Of a stretch of 64,000 bases of DNA, positions 11,717 to 23,470 are shown piece by piece. The DNA is from Aradus depressus. Lineage: Eukaryota > Arthropoda > Insecta > Hemiptera > Aradidae. A model generated the notes under the pieces. It was not told the origin of the DNA, ran no database searches, and saw only the letters and a list, made by a program, of their open reading frames with translations. A program made the position numbers and the translations under genes. The stretch covers positions 15,799,079-15,863,078 of the forward strand of contig OY759215.1 in assembly GCA_963662175.1 (NCBI GenBank), given 5' to 3'. The first letter of the stretch is position 1; the number at the start of each line of letters is the position of its first letter.

Positions 11717-12179
11717 TAAGTAGAAATATATAGGTTAGGGTACTAATAGAGGTTCTCATTATAGTTGCATACAAGGGTAGTTACCTTCATATACACTGAA
11801 ACATTTGTATCCCTCCTCCAGACAGTAACAATAACGCTAGAACAAAGCCCTGATTTCATTTTCCAACTTTCCCCCTCTCTCTTCTCCCCCACGTAGCTTC
11901 AATATTTTTTCTCCTGGCTGTTATCCCAGACTGAAGAAAGTAGCTGTCAGAGTTAGGTTCGGTCTGGGCTGGCTCCTTGGTTCCATTGTTGTCAACTGCT
12001 ATTGTTTACTTGAGACCATCCAACAAAACCATTGGAACAGGCATGTTTCTCTTCCTTCTTTAATGAACACTTGCGATAATCCATTGATGTGACCATAACA
12101 GGTACTTTTTTATACCAACCACGTTTCTCTCCCTCCTCCCTCTTCTCAAAATATTGATAAATTATAATAATTATTATAT

Positions 12180-12415
12180 TGAGGGCACCGGTAGCTCAAA
12201 GGTAGCGTGCTAGTTCTTATCTGGGAGGTGAAAATCTTTGAGCATGCCGACCTTCGGTTGGGACGTTAAGCGACCTTTTACCCTAGGTAACAAAGACTGG
12301 GTAGGCTAAATTTAGAACTCCCACAGTATAGTCGGGCTCATGTCCACCAGAGCGACGAAGAGCGTTTTAGTAGTAGGCGATATGAAAGTTAAAGCCCGGG
12401 CATAAATCATAATAA
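12180..12415 (+). repeat. tRNA-derived SINE, internally deleted copy
   Basis: Head GGCACCGGTAGCTCAAAGGTA, then the B-box part is missing and the sequence jumps to TTATCTGGGAGGT. The body and the AAAGCCCGGGCAT end are recognisable. There is no pentamer tail. Confidence 0.8.
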
Positions 12416-12714
12416 CAATAATTTATTAAAGTTTTTTTTTTTAGACTAGTCATAAGTTACACTTATAATCTTAGGATCTATTATTTTCTTTATAATGTAT
12501 TCCTTTGTATTCCATCCAATATATCGATTTTATTTTTGTTTATACTCTTAATTTGATTTTTATTTATTTGGTTTGCCCATGTAATAGAGCATGTCGGGAA
12601 CTCTATCGATCATAGGGTCATCGCACAAACAATAAACTTACTTGAACATAAAAAATGTACAAATGACAATAAGTCAATGAAAATTTTCTGGATATATATA
12701 AGACCTGATTTGGC

Positions 12715-13405
12715 CTAACCAGCTCACTATTTTGTAGCAGTTCGTTGGAATTTCCTCTTCATAAAAGTTAGGTATAATATACATAAACTCAGCAACAACA
12801 AAAGCATAACAGCTGGGGTTCCTCAAGATGCTGATCTTGAACCCTCTGATTTTCAATTTGTACACGCAAGACATTCCCTAAGCTCCCACGCCGACATTAG
12901 CCACCTCTGCGGATGGTACGATGATCGCCTGTCAGCATAGTGTCCTCTCCCAACAGCTTCAGAAAGCCTTGACAGAAGTTTCTCTCATTGGTATCCAAAA
13001 TGGAGTCTCAAGCTAAGTGTAGAGAAGACGGAAGCTATGATTTTCGCTCCGCAGATTCTCCACAGAAGAACAAAATCAGCTGCAAATTAATGACCTCCCA
13101 ATCCTCTGGAACCCTAAGCACCTTCCTCAATCTCTTGGATTTACGACTCACTTGGAAACATTACAATATGCCACTTATATACATAAGTGCCATTCTGCTA
13201 TACAAGACACTTCTACTAACACTTCTTGTCCAGACTGGATCGGTACCAGCAACACTAACATGAAACGACTACAAACTCCTCTTGTCGCAGCTCAGACTGA
13301 GAAGCTAGTGAAGGCCTTGTGCATTGTTCCGTGGCTTTACTTAGTGCGCCGACTCCTAGGAGGCGACTCAAACAGTATTTTGGGCATGGCAAGTATTTTG
13401 GTGCT
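12715..13405 (+). pseudogene. Non-LTR retrotransposon reverse transcriptase relic
   Basis: A frameshifted but readable RT on the + strand: SITAGVPQDADLEP (family AGVPQGSVLGP), then TLATSADGTMIACQHSVL where the catalytic YADD reads SADG. WYPKWSLKLSVEKTEAMIFA (the KLSxxKTE block after the active site) and SLGFTTHLETLQYATYI follow. This is typical of Jockey/R1-like LINE ORF2. The damaged catalytic box and frame shifts show it is dead. It lies in the first Syt7 intron in the window, sense to Syt7. Confidence 0.8.
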
Positions 13406-13916
13406 CTAAATTAATGTTGTTGTTGTTATTGTCTGATATTTGTTGTTATGTGAAGCCTATTTCCTGCAAGTCCTCAAGACGTCTGTTTGGTTGTCGTCGC
13501 ATATCGATTGTCCTTCCCCATGACATGTCACATCGGTCAGCCGCTATCTCTCTCACTGTCTCCATTTCCACTGATGTATAGTTTTGACAGGGAGAGTTCT
13601 TTCTTTGACCATCCCATCCATCAAACGTATCTCAACACAGCACTCAGGCCTCAGACTATGTAGGTACATGTTGCCGGAGATCGGCGTTACATACTCCAGA
13701 GACTACTTTCTAAGGAAACTAGGTATAGCGTTAATCTTTTAAATTTTTAAGCATAATCATTTTTTCGTTCACAATTCGATTTTCTGTGTGGGTAAAAAAA
13801 GAATTATAGTGAAGCATACATTTTAATGTCAGAAGTAAATATTGCAGTTAAGTGTGCTCACACGTTTAATGGTTCTACAGGCCAATTTCGGATTTATCTT
13901 CCTTTTTTTTAAATGT

Positions 13917-14130
13917 ATAGATATTCACAACTGTATAATAATATATACAACAAGCAAATTTGCTTAAAGAAAAAAATATAGCATTGTCAAAATGTCAAGA
14001 GGGGAGAAATCATCACTGTCACTTCTCCTATACTATGGTCTCTAGGCCATTGGCGCTCAAGTCGTTGGGGAAGTGTGACTGAATAGAGGTGTCCTAGAAG
14101 ATTACTGTCTTTCAATCTTAGTCGCTTTTT
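13917..14130 (-). pseudogene. LINE 3' end (ORF2 terminus and 3' UTR)
   Basis: Shares TCTCTAGGCCATTGGCGCT and the ATTTACAACTGTATAA-like 3' UTR with the copy at 57305-57835. In the - strand reading the coding part is the RRLKR.WPRDLL end of ORF2. Confidence 0.65.
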
Positions 14131-14534
14131 TTTTTTGAGTTTTTTGAAGGGGTTATTGTTAAAGTATACTAAAAGGCAGGGATTTATCTAATTTTATTTT
14201 CATTTTATCTCATTTCAGCTGATTTGTTTAATAGCGATGGGCTATCTACAGGTTGCCATTCTGTTCCAAACAACCATTAGTGGTCGGAAGAAATATTAAA
14301 TTCAAAGTTATATTGATGCCAATGGGACGCTAAAAACTCTCGGTTGGTAGGCAGAAGTTCTATCCACCCCACTAGGTTTTTGGTAGATATTTTAGGCTCG
14401 CTGGGAAGTCAATGAAGGAAATAGTTTCAGAACCCCTGGACTAGATCCAATCAGATATAAATATATAAAAGGCGAAGGCTGTAGTATAAGAGGTGGTTGG
14501 AGTTGAGGCCGCCAGGTTCTTAATATTGTATACC

Positions 14535-15197
14535 AGAGGTTCTTGAACTGCGGGAGGCACACCTTCCCTAGGAGCTGTATATACAGACTAAAGAAGAGTT
14601 AAGTTGCCCTCTCAACTATACATTGTTATCTTAGGAATTTACTTATACAAAATTCTAGGAAACGGGTCTGGATTAAATCTTGAACGTAAGGGACGTTGAG
14701 ATCTTTATGAAGGATTTTGCCAGGGACATAGAAAGGAGCGTTTGCGATGCGTCTGGGGACTTTGGATTGAGAGGATTGGATTCTATTGATGTTAGAATTT
14801 TTAGCGGATCTCCAGAGATCAAATGGGTCATATAATTATTTGAGCCTAAGTAAGCGACGTAGCAGTCCATATCGTCAATTAAGTTCTATTTTCTTAAACC
14901 TCGTGTGTGGGTTCCAGGTGTCTACTGTCAAGGAGGAACCCCAGGTAGATCTTGGTTGAAATAAGGAAGAGGAATTTTTTTGATAGTAACAAGGGGTTAT
15001 TCAACATCATCTTCATTGTGGGTGATAAAGCTTAAGAGCGTAAACGGTGTTAAAACTTTTAGATACAGCTTGTGTTTGTGTTCATTTCACTGAGTACGCA
15101 TTTTTTTAGTCATAACTTATTCCTAAGCTTAGGGAGGTGTGGAGTCATAAGATCTTCCCCAAGGGAGGTATGACAACAAAAAGTTTAAGAACCACTG
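14535..15197. mobile_element. Possible hAT-like element with nested LINE piece
   Basis: The left end CAGAGGTTCTTGAACTG and, read inward from the right, CAGTGGTTCTTAAACTT are hAT-type terminal repeats; CACACCTTCCCTAGG and CATACCTCCCTTGGG extend them. No matching 8-bp duplication is visible, so the pairing is tentative. A LINE fragment (14640-14990) sits inside. Confidence 0.4.
14640..14990 (-). pseudogene. Jockey-like LINE RT C-terminal fragment
   Basis: The - strand reading gives LYDPFDLWRSAKNSN, then RIQSSQSKVPRRIANAPFYV and LHKDLNVPYVQDLI. This matches the YGxxLWGxA…FQSKxLRxIxNAPxYV…LHxDLxIP region after RT in Jockey-clade LINEs. Related to 20243-20760 and 57305-57835. Confidence 0.75.
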
Positions 15198-15679
15198 ATG
15201 ACACCTCAGACTTGCTCTGCAGGGAGATAAGATACGAGTATAAGAAGTAGCTCTCATCCGTGGCTTCCTACCCCTATTCAAACTTATCTTGAGACAACAA
15301 AGGAGCAAGACTTTCTGGAAAAGAGCTGTGGCATCCGCCCTTGTCTGGCTTTGTCGGAACTCTTTCAGCCCCATCTACACTTTTCTTTTTTTTTTTTTCC
15401 TGGAAACATACGATTGACTAACTGAGCAGACGCTAGTCTATGTGCACTTGAATCGTGAGGCACTTGTTTGGATGTGTAATGACCATCATTAGGGATCTAT
15501 CCAATATCGTTAACCACTCGAGCCAGTTGTAGCTAACCATACTACAAGCAAAAAGGCTATCTTGCTAACTCAATGAAATGGTTGACAGTGACGCTAAGAA
15601 GTCGTTCATGCTGCTTACCACTCATTCAGGAGATTGTGTGCTTGGTTAACTACTCTCTCAGATGATGCTCATAACCTCA

Positions 15680-16205
15680 AAATATAGTTTGAGGATTCGT
15701 AAGTCCCTATGTAAGTCAACTATTGATTTTTAGACTAAACTGTCGATTGGTTTCGATGAGAGCGAAAACTCAGTTGATTAATTAGTGCTGGGGAAGGAAT
15801 ATGTGTCTGTGGACACGGTAACTCCCGATAGAAAGAATGAATCGATATGAAATTTTATATGTGCATCCAGAACTCCATAAGGACAACATTTATTGATTTT
15901 CAGCCATATCGGCCAATGGAAAGGGGGCTTAACACAAAAACTTTAATAACTTCCATAGAATTGAATGTATTGACACGAAATTTTATATTTAAATTCATGG
16001 ACGACACCTATTGATTGTCGATTAAATCAGCCGAAGAGAAGGAGGACTTGACTCAAATATATCGACCCAAAATTTAATATAAGGGTTCACAAGTCTCTAC
16101 GTAAGTCAACTTTTGATTTTTAGCCCATTGATTGGTTTTGGAAATCATAATTGATTAATTTGTTTTGGGGAAGTACATTGCTGGTGAGTATGTACATCTT
16201 TCAAA
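15680..16205 (+). repeat. Family A dispersed element, copy
   Basis: Includes TCAACTATTGATTTTTAG, the CGATAGAAAGAATGAATCG start, inner modules and GGGGAAGTACATTGCTGGTGA. An extra right-end piece at its start suggests overlap of two copies. Confidence 0.65.
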
Positions 16206-16224
16206 GTACTGGTAGTTTTATTTT

Positions 16225-16545
16225 GATATTAGGGGTGAGGATTGGGCCTCCCGGCAGTTGGTCAACAGGGACGGAGAACATTGAACATTCCAAGGAGAGC
16301 TGCCCTGATGCACGCCACTAGAATAGATAGCAGCCTCAATCCCATTGATTTTCTTAACTCCCACTCAGTCGGTTTACTCTGGAGACTGCCCTCGAGGTCT
16401 CCTCCGGGAGCACGCTGTCCTCCAGAACCAGACAGATTAACAAATGGGTCTTCTTAGGAGGTTCTGACTCTAGACGGCAACTAGTAACCTTCTTCCTCTC
16501 ATTGCAAAGCAACCTCAGTTCCTACTACCACCCAAGTATCGATCA
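16225..16545. other. GC-richer unassigned segment
   Basis: Balanced composition between two family A copies, with a 71-codon + strand frame (starting at 16242). No domain recognised; probably an old retroelement piece. Confidence 0.25.
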
Positions 16546-17025
16546 GAAATTCGATGTTGAATTTTCACTGAAATTACAATCAAACTTCCGATAGAATGAA
16601 TGTATCAACATGAAATTATGTATGTATATCCAAAATCCCATAAAGACGACACCTATTGATTTTCAGCCAAATTGGCCAAAAAGAAGCTGGAGATTTGGGG
16701 AGGCTTAACACAAAAATTATATTAAATGCCGTTGTAATGATTGTACAAAATTTCGTATGTTATGTCAAAACCCCATTAGGATACCTGTTAATTTTCGAAT
16801 CGTTCGAAAGGAAGAGAGGACCAGGAAAGGAGGGCTCGACTCAAAAGCCATAATAACTGCCGATGTAATGAATGTATCTACATAAAATTTAATATTAGAA
16901 TGTAAAAGCCCTATATATGTCAACTATTGTTTTTTTTATTGAGCCCAAACGGTTTTGGAGGGAGAGCTCATATTCAATTGTATAATTAGTTCTGGGGAAG
17001 TACATTGCTGGTGATTCACAAACTC
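16545..17025 (+). repeat. Family A dispersed element, copy
   Basis: Left block GATGTTGAATTTTCACTG, three modules (TGCCGTTGTAATGA, AACTGCCGATGTAATGAATG) and the GGGGAAGTACATTGCTGGTG end. Confidence 0.75.
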
Positions 17026-17066
17026 CTTTTTATTTTTGTATTTATGACCACAATAAAGTAATAACT

Positions 17067-17532
17067 GAGTAGGTGATTTCCAAAAACCAGCCATTTCTCA
17101 TGTTGAGTGCCAAAAGTAGCTATTAGAAAACTTAAATAAAAAATAGCAAATTTTCTAGCCACAATATATTTGGCAATAAACAATGAAGGAGACGAGCTCT
17201 GCTGTGTCGCGCTGCCCTCGTTCTCCGCCTCGGCTGTGGCGCCCTTCGGGGGCCCCCCGGGTCCCTCTCCGCTCCTCTTGGTCATCTCGCTCCGTTCGTG
17301 CCGGCCCCATAAATAAATAATGGAAAAAAATAAAATAAAAATAATAATAAAAAAAATAATAAAAAATAAAAAAATAGAAATGTCCCTGGTATATGGGATC
17401 TAATAAGTTATTAGCCATCCATGAAAAAAAAAATCGCAACTTCAACTTAAAACGGTTAATTTTTATCAGTTTTTCGTGATTATCCCAAAAGTTGTTTACG
17501 GACAAATGGCTGGTTTTGGAAATCACCTACTC
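17067..17532. mobile_element. Small inverted-repeat element with GC-rich core
   Basis: Ends are GAGTAGGTGATTTCCAAAAA…CCAGCCATTT and its reverse complement, about 27 bases. The core at 17190-17305 is strikingly GC- and CpG-rich inside AT-rich DNA. On the - strand it opens with ATG into MTKRSGEGPGGPPKGATAEA and ENEGSATQQSSS, which looks like a disordered protein N-terminus. No target duplication was recognised. Transposon superfamily unknown. Confidence 0.6.
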
Positions 17533-18139
17533 AATTGATTTATTTATAAAATCATAAAATATGAAGAAAATGCAGAATTGTTTTAATAGTATACTGAGAA
17601 CGAAACTTCATTGCAGTTATAAATGTATAAATAAATTAATTATTACATTATTGTCGTTATAAATAAATAAATATAAAGAGAAGTACTATAGTGTATGACC
17701 GTTTGTATTTTTTTTTAAATACAAGAGAAAAAATAAATAAAATATGTGTGTTTCTCTCTGGGATGAGTTGTGGCGTTATCGACAAATCGATCGAAGCGCC
17801 TTTACCGGCTACTGCTTGAAAGTCCCACTGGATTTGAGTGTCTGAGACTTCTGGTAGATCTTCCCCTTGGCTATAACAGAGAAAAAATAATAAACATGTA
17901 TATTTTCAGCGGAAAATCTTTTTCGTGATGACGTCTCGGTGAAGTTCGCCCCCTGAGAAATAGATTTTCTTATTTAATTTTAAAGGAAATGGATTTCCTC
18001 CCCCATTCCTCCTATCCCATAAAAATTCTTTTTTTTTTCCTCCTCTTACCAATTACATAAAAATGTTTTTCTCTCCGTTTTCCGATTAAATAAACCCCGT
18101 TGGAGTTTAACATCCGCTTTTATTTCCTGTTGATTTTAC

Positions 18140-18690
18140 TTCTTCCCTAAATAAGGTATGAAAATTGGTTTAAAATCGTTATTTCATTTTTTCAAATTTT
18201 TAAAAGAGTTAAATCGAAGATATGGTGACAAACCAGCTGTACCCTTTACAAAATCTCAATACTCTTACAACAATCATCACGTTCGGAAGTTATGTAATCA
18301 GTCAGAAAATCGATGTTGCTTTTTCACCGGAATTTCATTTTTTTTCGACCCCCTCATTACAAAAATAAAATAAAAAAATTTCTGTCTGTGAACCCGTTAA
18401 CTCTCGATGGAATAAATGTATCGACACGAAATTTTTTATGTGTATCCAGAACCCCCGAAGAATGAAACCTTTTGATGTTCAGCCAAATCGGCCAAAAGGA
18501 AGGGAGATTAGGGGGAGCTTAACATAAAAACTCTAATAATTGCCAATGAAATGTATTGTGACAATTAAATTTTATATTTAAATTCAAATCCCCATTAGGA
18601 CATTTATTTATTTTCCGCTGAATCGGACAAAGGGAAGGGGAGATCAGGTGGGGGCTGAGCTCAAAAACCGCACCCTATAACTACCCATCG
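18140..18690 (+). repeat. Family A dispersed element, copy
   Basis: Contains ATCGATGTTGCTTTTTCACC, the GATGGAATAAATGTATCGAC module, GATGTTCAGCCAAATCGGCC and two G-rich blocks. Confidence 0.65.
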
Positions 18691-20240
18691 GTGCATCCAC
18701 TGATCGGTGCATCCACTGTGGGGCAAAACGCATAATTAGCGCAAAAAAATTAAAAAGTACAGCTCTCACATTTTACAAGCATCTATATGATAGGAAAAAT
18801 TATAATTAAAACGATACGTGTCATTGGGGGTAAAAAAAAATGAAAAAAGCACTTGCTTCTACAATAGCAGTTTAGTAATGAAAATATAATAAAACAATTT
18901 TAAAAATAATACTATGAATCATTCCCCGAACGGCTACGTTTCAACCATAGTGAAAACATGTAAGAGTTCTTCACTACATTAGAACTTCCTGTAAAAGGAA
19001 ACAAAAATACTGTGGCTTATCAAGGAGAGTAAGGATTGTAATTTTACAATTAGAATACTAAATTACCAAGTGAAAAATGTCAAGTATTACAATCGCCTGC
19101 AATTTTTTGGGTGGCTTTTAGAATGTAAAATTTCCAATAAACAACTTTATACATTGAATTTAATTAATTTATGCACTATTTTGGCAAAATAAACAATATA
19201 ATTTATTCACTTAGCTTCTCCTGAATCAGACATATTAGCTAAGGTTCGAAAAATAAATGAACTGCACTATACCACTGTCAGAATGTAACTGATGTGAAAA
19301 AGCTAATGACGTGTCGTTGCTATGTTTACATGCCGGCTTTGCGTACTTACTGTAAACAACGGAGGCCCATCTCTTGGGTTCAATGTCTACAACTAGTCTA
19401 CTTCCAATACCAATTGTTCTCGTCTTTCTAGTGAGAGTTTCATAATTTGAATTTTTTCGTGATCAGTTGGTGAATTGCTCCACTGAGCGATGTAATAAAT
19501 ATATCGACATGAAATCTCTTAAAATAAAAGTTTTATAGAAAACTGGAACCTTTATCCTTTATTTTATATCAAATACATTTTTTTTCGAAGGTTGCTCGGT
19601 TTGCGAGATGCATGCTGAAAACCGTCTTAAAATGGCATCTTATAGCCATTCTATCTATCTTATAGCCATTCTATAATTACGAACTAAGTTATTGAGCTCC
19701 GGCATTACGGAAAACATTCTTATCTTATACTCAGTCAAGCCAGCCGGGATAAAGAGGGGAGGGAGGGGGATCTGTACAAACTTGGTTGGTATTAGAAAGC
19801 CATTTGTTCACCCTAAGCCATATTTTTTCTTCTTTTTATCAGTATCTGTAAGCTGTTGAACTGTCGTTATTTTACTAATTGATAAAATTCCATTGGTCAC
19901 AACAGTACTTCAAATTGTAAGTTGAAAAAAAAAAAAATGTTATTCTTTGCAACATTGAAACAGAACATTACGTAACAAGGGACCTCGTTAAATTGTTTAA
20001 CAACTCCGCTATTCTTAGAAAATGTTCTTCTAAATTGTTTTCTACATTGAAAGTAAAATATTCCTCAGTCAAACAAAAATTTATAAGACAATTTCTATGA
20101 AAAAAAAAGCGATTTTTCGCTATATTGTTTAGTGTTGTTTTGGTATCCGTTTTATTGTTTTGTTTTAAAGATATTTATTGTCTATTATGAGTATTATGCT
20201 GTTAATTGCAATCATTATTTGTATATTTGAATCATGCCCG
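18690..20240. other. AT-rich intron, mostly unassigned
   Basis: A 16-17 bp direct repeat, ATCGGTGCATCCACTG, is doubled at 18686-18719. Family B blocks lie at 19520-19720. No gene seen. Confidence 0.4.
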
Positions 20241-20242
20241 GG

Positions 20243-20760
20243 CTACTGCTGCTACTAAGGAGCTCTCTAGGCCATTGGCGCTTAAAGCGTCGATGGGGAT
20301 GTGTGGCTGAATGTGGAGGACACTGACTAGAGGATTACTGGGGGAGGAAAATAACTTTCTTTAGCTACTTTGGCGATGAGGGGGATGCTGAGGTCAGTAT
20401 AAAGGGTCTTTTTGGACAAACAGTAAGGAGCATTGGCTATTGAACGAAGGATTTTGGTTTGAAATTATTGGATCCACTGCAGATTGAAAACCTTGGCAGA
20501 TCCCCAGAGTTCAAGTTCATAAGTCCACATCGGTTTGAGTACTGCCTTGTAGAGATAGCGGATATTGTTTTGTGGAGGGACGGGATTATTGTTAAACTAT
20601 CAGAGAGGGCAGATATATCTACGACTGAGAGTAAACACGATCGACTTATTGTCCTTCACTCTTCACTTTTTGTACCAGGATTGAAGGTATATCAGGCTTC
20701 GAGGTGTCTGGATAATAGGACTGGGTCAGGATGAGGAGAAGAATAGCAGTGTCATCTGCA
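20243..20760 (-). pseudogene. Jockey-like LINE C-terminal fragment
   Basis: On the - strand: VLKPMWTYELELWGSAKVFN, then FQTKILRSIANAPYCL and TLYTDLSIP. This is the conserved C-terminal stretch of Jockey-clade RT proteins, ending near GCGCCAATGGCCTAGAGAGC. Stops interrupt it. It is related to 57305-57835. Confidence 0.75.
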
Positions 20761-21414
20761 ATTTATAAAATTATCTTTTTTAAAGAATAGTATCGGATTT
20801 TCTAGCAAAAGAATGTAGATATGCAAAGGCCTGGCAGTCAAGAAACTAAGTAGAACTCAATCAATAGGATACTATATGACATCCTTCTATAGATATAGAG
20901 CTTACTTTCTTTTGACTTGATGTGCGGCCCAAAATAAATGAACTAAGCTCTATATCTATAGGAAAATATCATATAATATCCTATTGATTTCTATGTAGCT
21001 TCTTGACTCTGCCAGGCCTTTGCATATATAGTAAAATCCGGTTATAACGATATTCAAGGGACTAAAAAAAATACATCGTTATATCCGGAACCAAACTGTT
21101 AAACCTATATACAAATGTATGGGCTTGTTAGTGAAAAAAAAGCGTTTTACAATGATCATGACGAGAAAATTTACATACATATTTTTATTTACTTTTTAAA
21201 ATTGATATAAAATTTACTTACATACATTTGTAACTATATACATAAATTATGTATACACATGATTACATATATATTAACTTTCCATAAAAAAATCAGTTAT
21301 TTTAGTTTGCTTGCTTTTTTTTAAGTATAAATTCTTGCTTACATGGTTACGAAGTTCCGAAGTCACGATCCCTACGGAGGCAAAGGAAGGACTAATCTGA
21401 AAATAGGAATATAC

Positions 21415-21912
21415 TTATGTGCTACGGGTAAAGTTAGATTAACGGTTAAACCTAGGATTACCCGGGTAAACCTAGAAGTACCCGCTGCCGCTTGGTTAAA
21501 GTCCGAAATATAATTGAAATAGTTCACGTTTCGGGCTTTACCGGGGTAAAGTATATGTTAAAGCTAGAACCTGTACTACTTCAAATATAGGAACGACTGG
21601 AGGGGCAGATATAACGTCCCGCCGGCGGAACGCCGGCAAATACGCCTCCAAATTTTGTAATATTTCGATTTATGATTGTTCTAGGAATTTATGTACCCAG
21701 ATGAATGATTATCGCTGTTAGACAGCTTACAACAATGGAGATTGAGGTGTGGTCGAGCTAATTAATAAGTACCTAATCTTTATAGTGGAACATACGTCCA
21801 CTAATGGCCTTGTCATTATTAGTATACCCAACTTTAACCGCGGCAGCGGGTACTACGCAGTTTACCCGGGTAATCCTGGTTTTAACCGTTAATCTAACTT
21901 TACCCGTAACAT
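21415..21912. mobile_element. Inner inverted-repeat element (about 85-bp arms)
   Basis: The left arm, 21415-21501, starts TATGTGCTACGGGTAAAG and includes GATTAACGGTTAAACC and ACCCGCTGCCGC. The right arm, 21823-21912, carries the reverse complements. It is nested in the Tigger-like element. It may be an independent MITE or part of its host. Confidence 0.6.
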
Positions 21913-22088
21913 ATGCACTAGAAGGGAAGAAGAGAGTTCGAAGAAAATTCGACAAGGGGGAAATGGTATGTTTGGAAATGGAATGACTCATTGCGCTCGG
22001 AAAGAGTAAACAAGAACCGTGATTAAAACCCTTTTCTATAATGTTCGTATTTTTCATCCGTTCAAAACTCATACTTTACCCAATTATG

Positions 22089-22437
22089 GAGGGCGCCGGT
22101 AGCTCAGTGGTATGCGTGCTTGACTTCTGAGCTCAAGGTCGTGGGTTCGTAGCCCGACCGAGGCCCTTAGTTTATTTTATCTGGGAGGTAAAATAAACTT
22201 AAGCACGCCGTCCTTCGGATGGGACGTTAAGCGATGGTCCCGAGCCTGTACGATGTCAGGTACTCGTTAAAGACCCCTACCCTAGATGAATAAAAATTTA
22301 GGGTAGGCAAAATTTAGGACTCCCACAGTAGAGTCGGGCTCATGTCCACCAGAGTGACGAAAGAGCGCTCTGGTAGTAGGCGATATGACCCCGTAGTTAA
22401 AGCCCGGGCATGAGTCATAAAACCTAACCTAACCTAA
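22089..22437 (+). mobile_element. tRNA-derived SINE, full-length, nested
   Basis: Intact A and B boxes and an (AACCT)n tail. An exact 11-bp duplication, ACCCAATTATG, lies at 22078-22088 and 22437-22447. It is inserted in the Tigger-like element, so it is younger than that element. Confidence 0.93.
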
Positions 22438-22739
22438 CCCAATTATGTATGTATGTGCGTATGTACATACATATTATATCGTTATAACCGGAATGAAAAA
22501 ACAACTTTTTCTTATGTTTTAGATCGTTTTATACGGAATATCGTTATACCTAACATCGTTATATCCGGATTTATTTCTTCACTTTAAAATAGCAAACCAA
22601 ACTAGATACGGGTTTTACATCGTTATACCCGGAAAATCGTTATATCAGGAATCGTTATGAAAGGATTTTACTGTACCTACATTCTTTCGCGATCCGATAC
22701 TATTCTTTAAAAAATATAATTTTATATATTGTATACTTC

Positions 22740-23200
22740 TTAGCAGATGACATTGCTATTCTCAATTCGTTCATAATTATAATGAACTCTAAAAATTATT
22801 TTACAGTCCCGTACCAAGGAAGGAGGTTCATTGGCGCCGCCAGCGTTGAATGTTTTTTGGATCGGCCACTACGAATGTTCCCCATCTTTCAAAAACCCTT
22901 CGGGGACAACTTGGTGTTAATATTCTTTAGAAATAAAACAAACTGGAATATGTTTTCCCTATCCTTAAATTTACGACTCACTTGATAGTTAGAATCCGGT
23001 CTTTTACTGAAAATAAACTAGGTCACCATCTCTCTTTCCTTTTTTTCCCTTGAATAGTCTCAGAACATAACTAGAAATAAAATTAGTAGTTCCTGGAAGC
23101 AAAAAATAACTGCTTTTTTACCCCCAAAAGGGTTGTGTAAGGAGATTTATTGCCTTCGCTAGTTCTTCTAGTTGTGACTAGACGTTTAAATATAGAAGTC
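22740..23200. other. Intron sequence, no gene seen
   Basis: A short GC-richer segment at 22800-22920 has an open + strand frame without recognised domain. The end TTTACGACTCACTTG (about 22970) matches a LINE RT relic at 13139, so part may be LINE-derived. Confidence 0.3.
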
Positions 23201-23289
23201 GACTCAATAAATATGTTCTTTAAAAGGAAGATTCTGATTGACAGAAGGTAATTTAAAGACACATGTATTTTGTAAAAAATAAAGAAAAG

Positions 23290-23470
23290 CGTATGTAAAC
23301 CTGTTTAACTTCCAGTTCGTTGAGTAGTGGCTAAAGATGGTAGCAATACCGAAACGACTTCCAAGTATTATATACATTTTTAAAATAATGAAAATAGTTT
23401 TAAAAAACATAAGTTTTTCTTTATTTTTTATTCAGTATTTCACAATATCTTTGCATAAAATGTTACATAA
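23290..23470 (+). repeat. Penelope-like terminal piece with decayed hammerhead core
   Basis: CTAAAGA at 23331-23337, a GGTA…TACC hairpin, and GAAA at 23351-23354 match the hammerhead copies at 32150 and 49947, but CTGANGA has decayed to CTAAAGA. TTTCACAATATCTTTGCA downstream is also shared with 32400. Confidence 0.5.

Larger units (their letters stand above)
21029..22673. mobile_element. Pogo/Tigger-like DNA element
   Basis: Terminal repeats TAGTAAAATCCGGTTATAAC (left) and, inward from the right, CAGTAAAATCCTTTCATAAC. TA flanks both ends. Several internal ATCGTTATATCCGGA motifs echo the ends. It holds an inner inverted-repeat segment and a SINE. No transposase frame. Confidence 0.8.
20761..22735. 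repeat. Foldback (inverted) repeat interrupted by nested insertions
   Basis: The left arm (about 20775-20904) contains AAAGAATAGTATCGGAT, ATGCAAAGGCCTGGCAG and CTATAGATATAGAGCTT. The right arm repeats these in reverse from 20942 to 21026 and resumes at 22676-22715 after a Tigger-like insertion. The spacer between arms is about 38 bases. Confidence 0.8.

Noticed and set aside
17190..17305. Bacterial or vector contamination as the source of the GC-rich patch
   Set aside because: It sits inside well-formed inverted repeats that fit the local DNA. Contamination is not excluded but less likely than capture.
20227..20242. SINE 3' end (TCATGCCCGGGCT) next to a LINE relic, suggesting a shared 3' end
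   Set aside because: Only 13 bases match and the LINE's own 3' UTR, seen at 57305 and 13917, is different. Probably coincidence or a tiny scrap.
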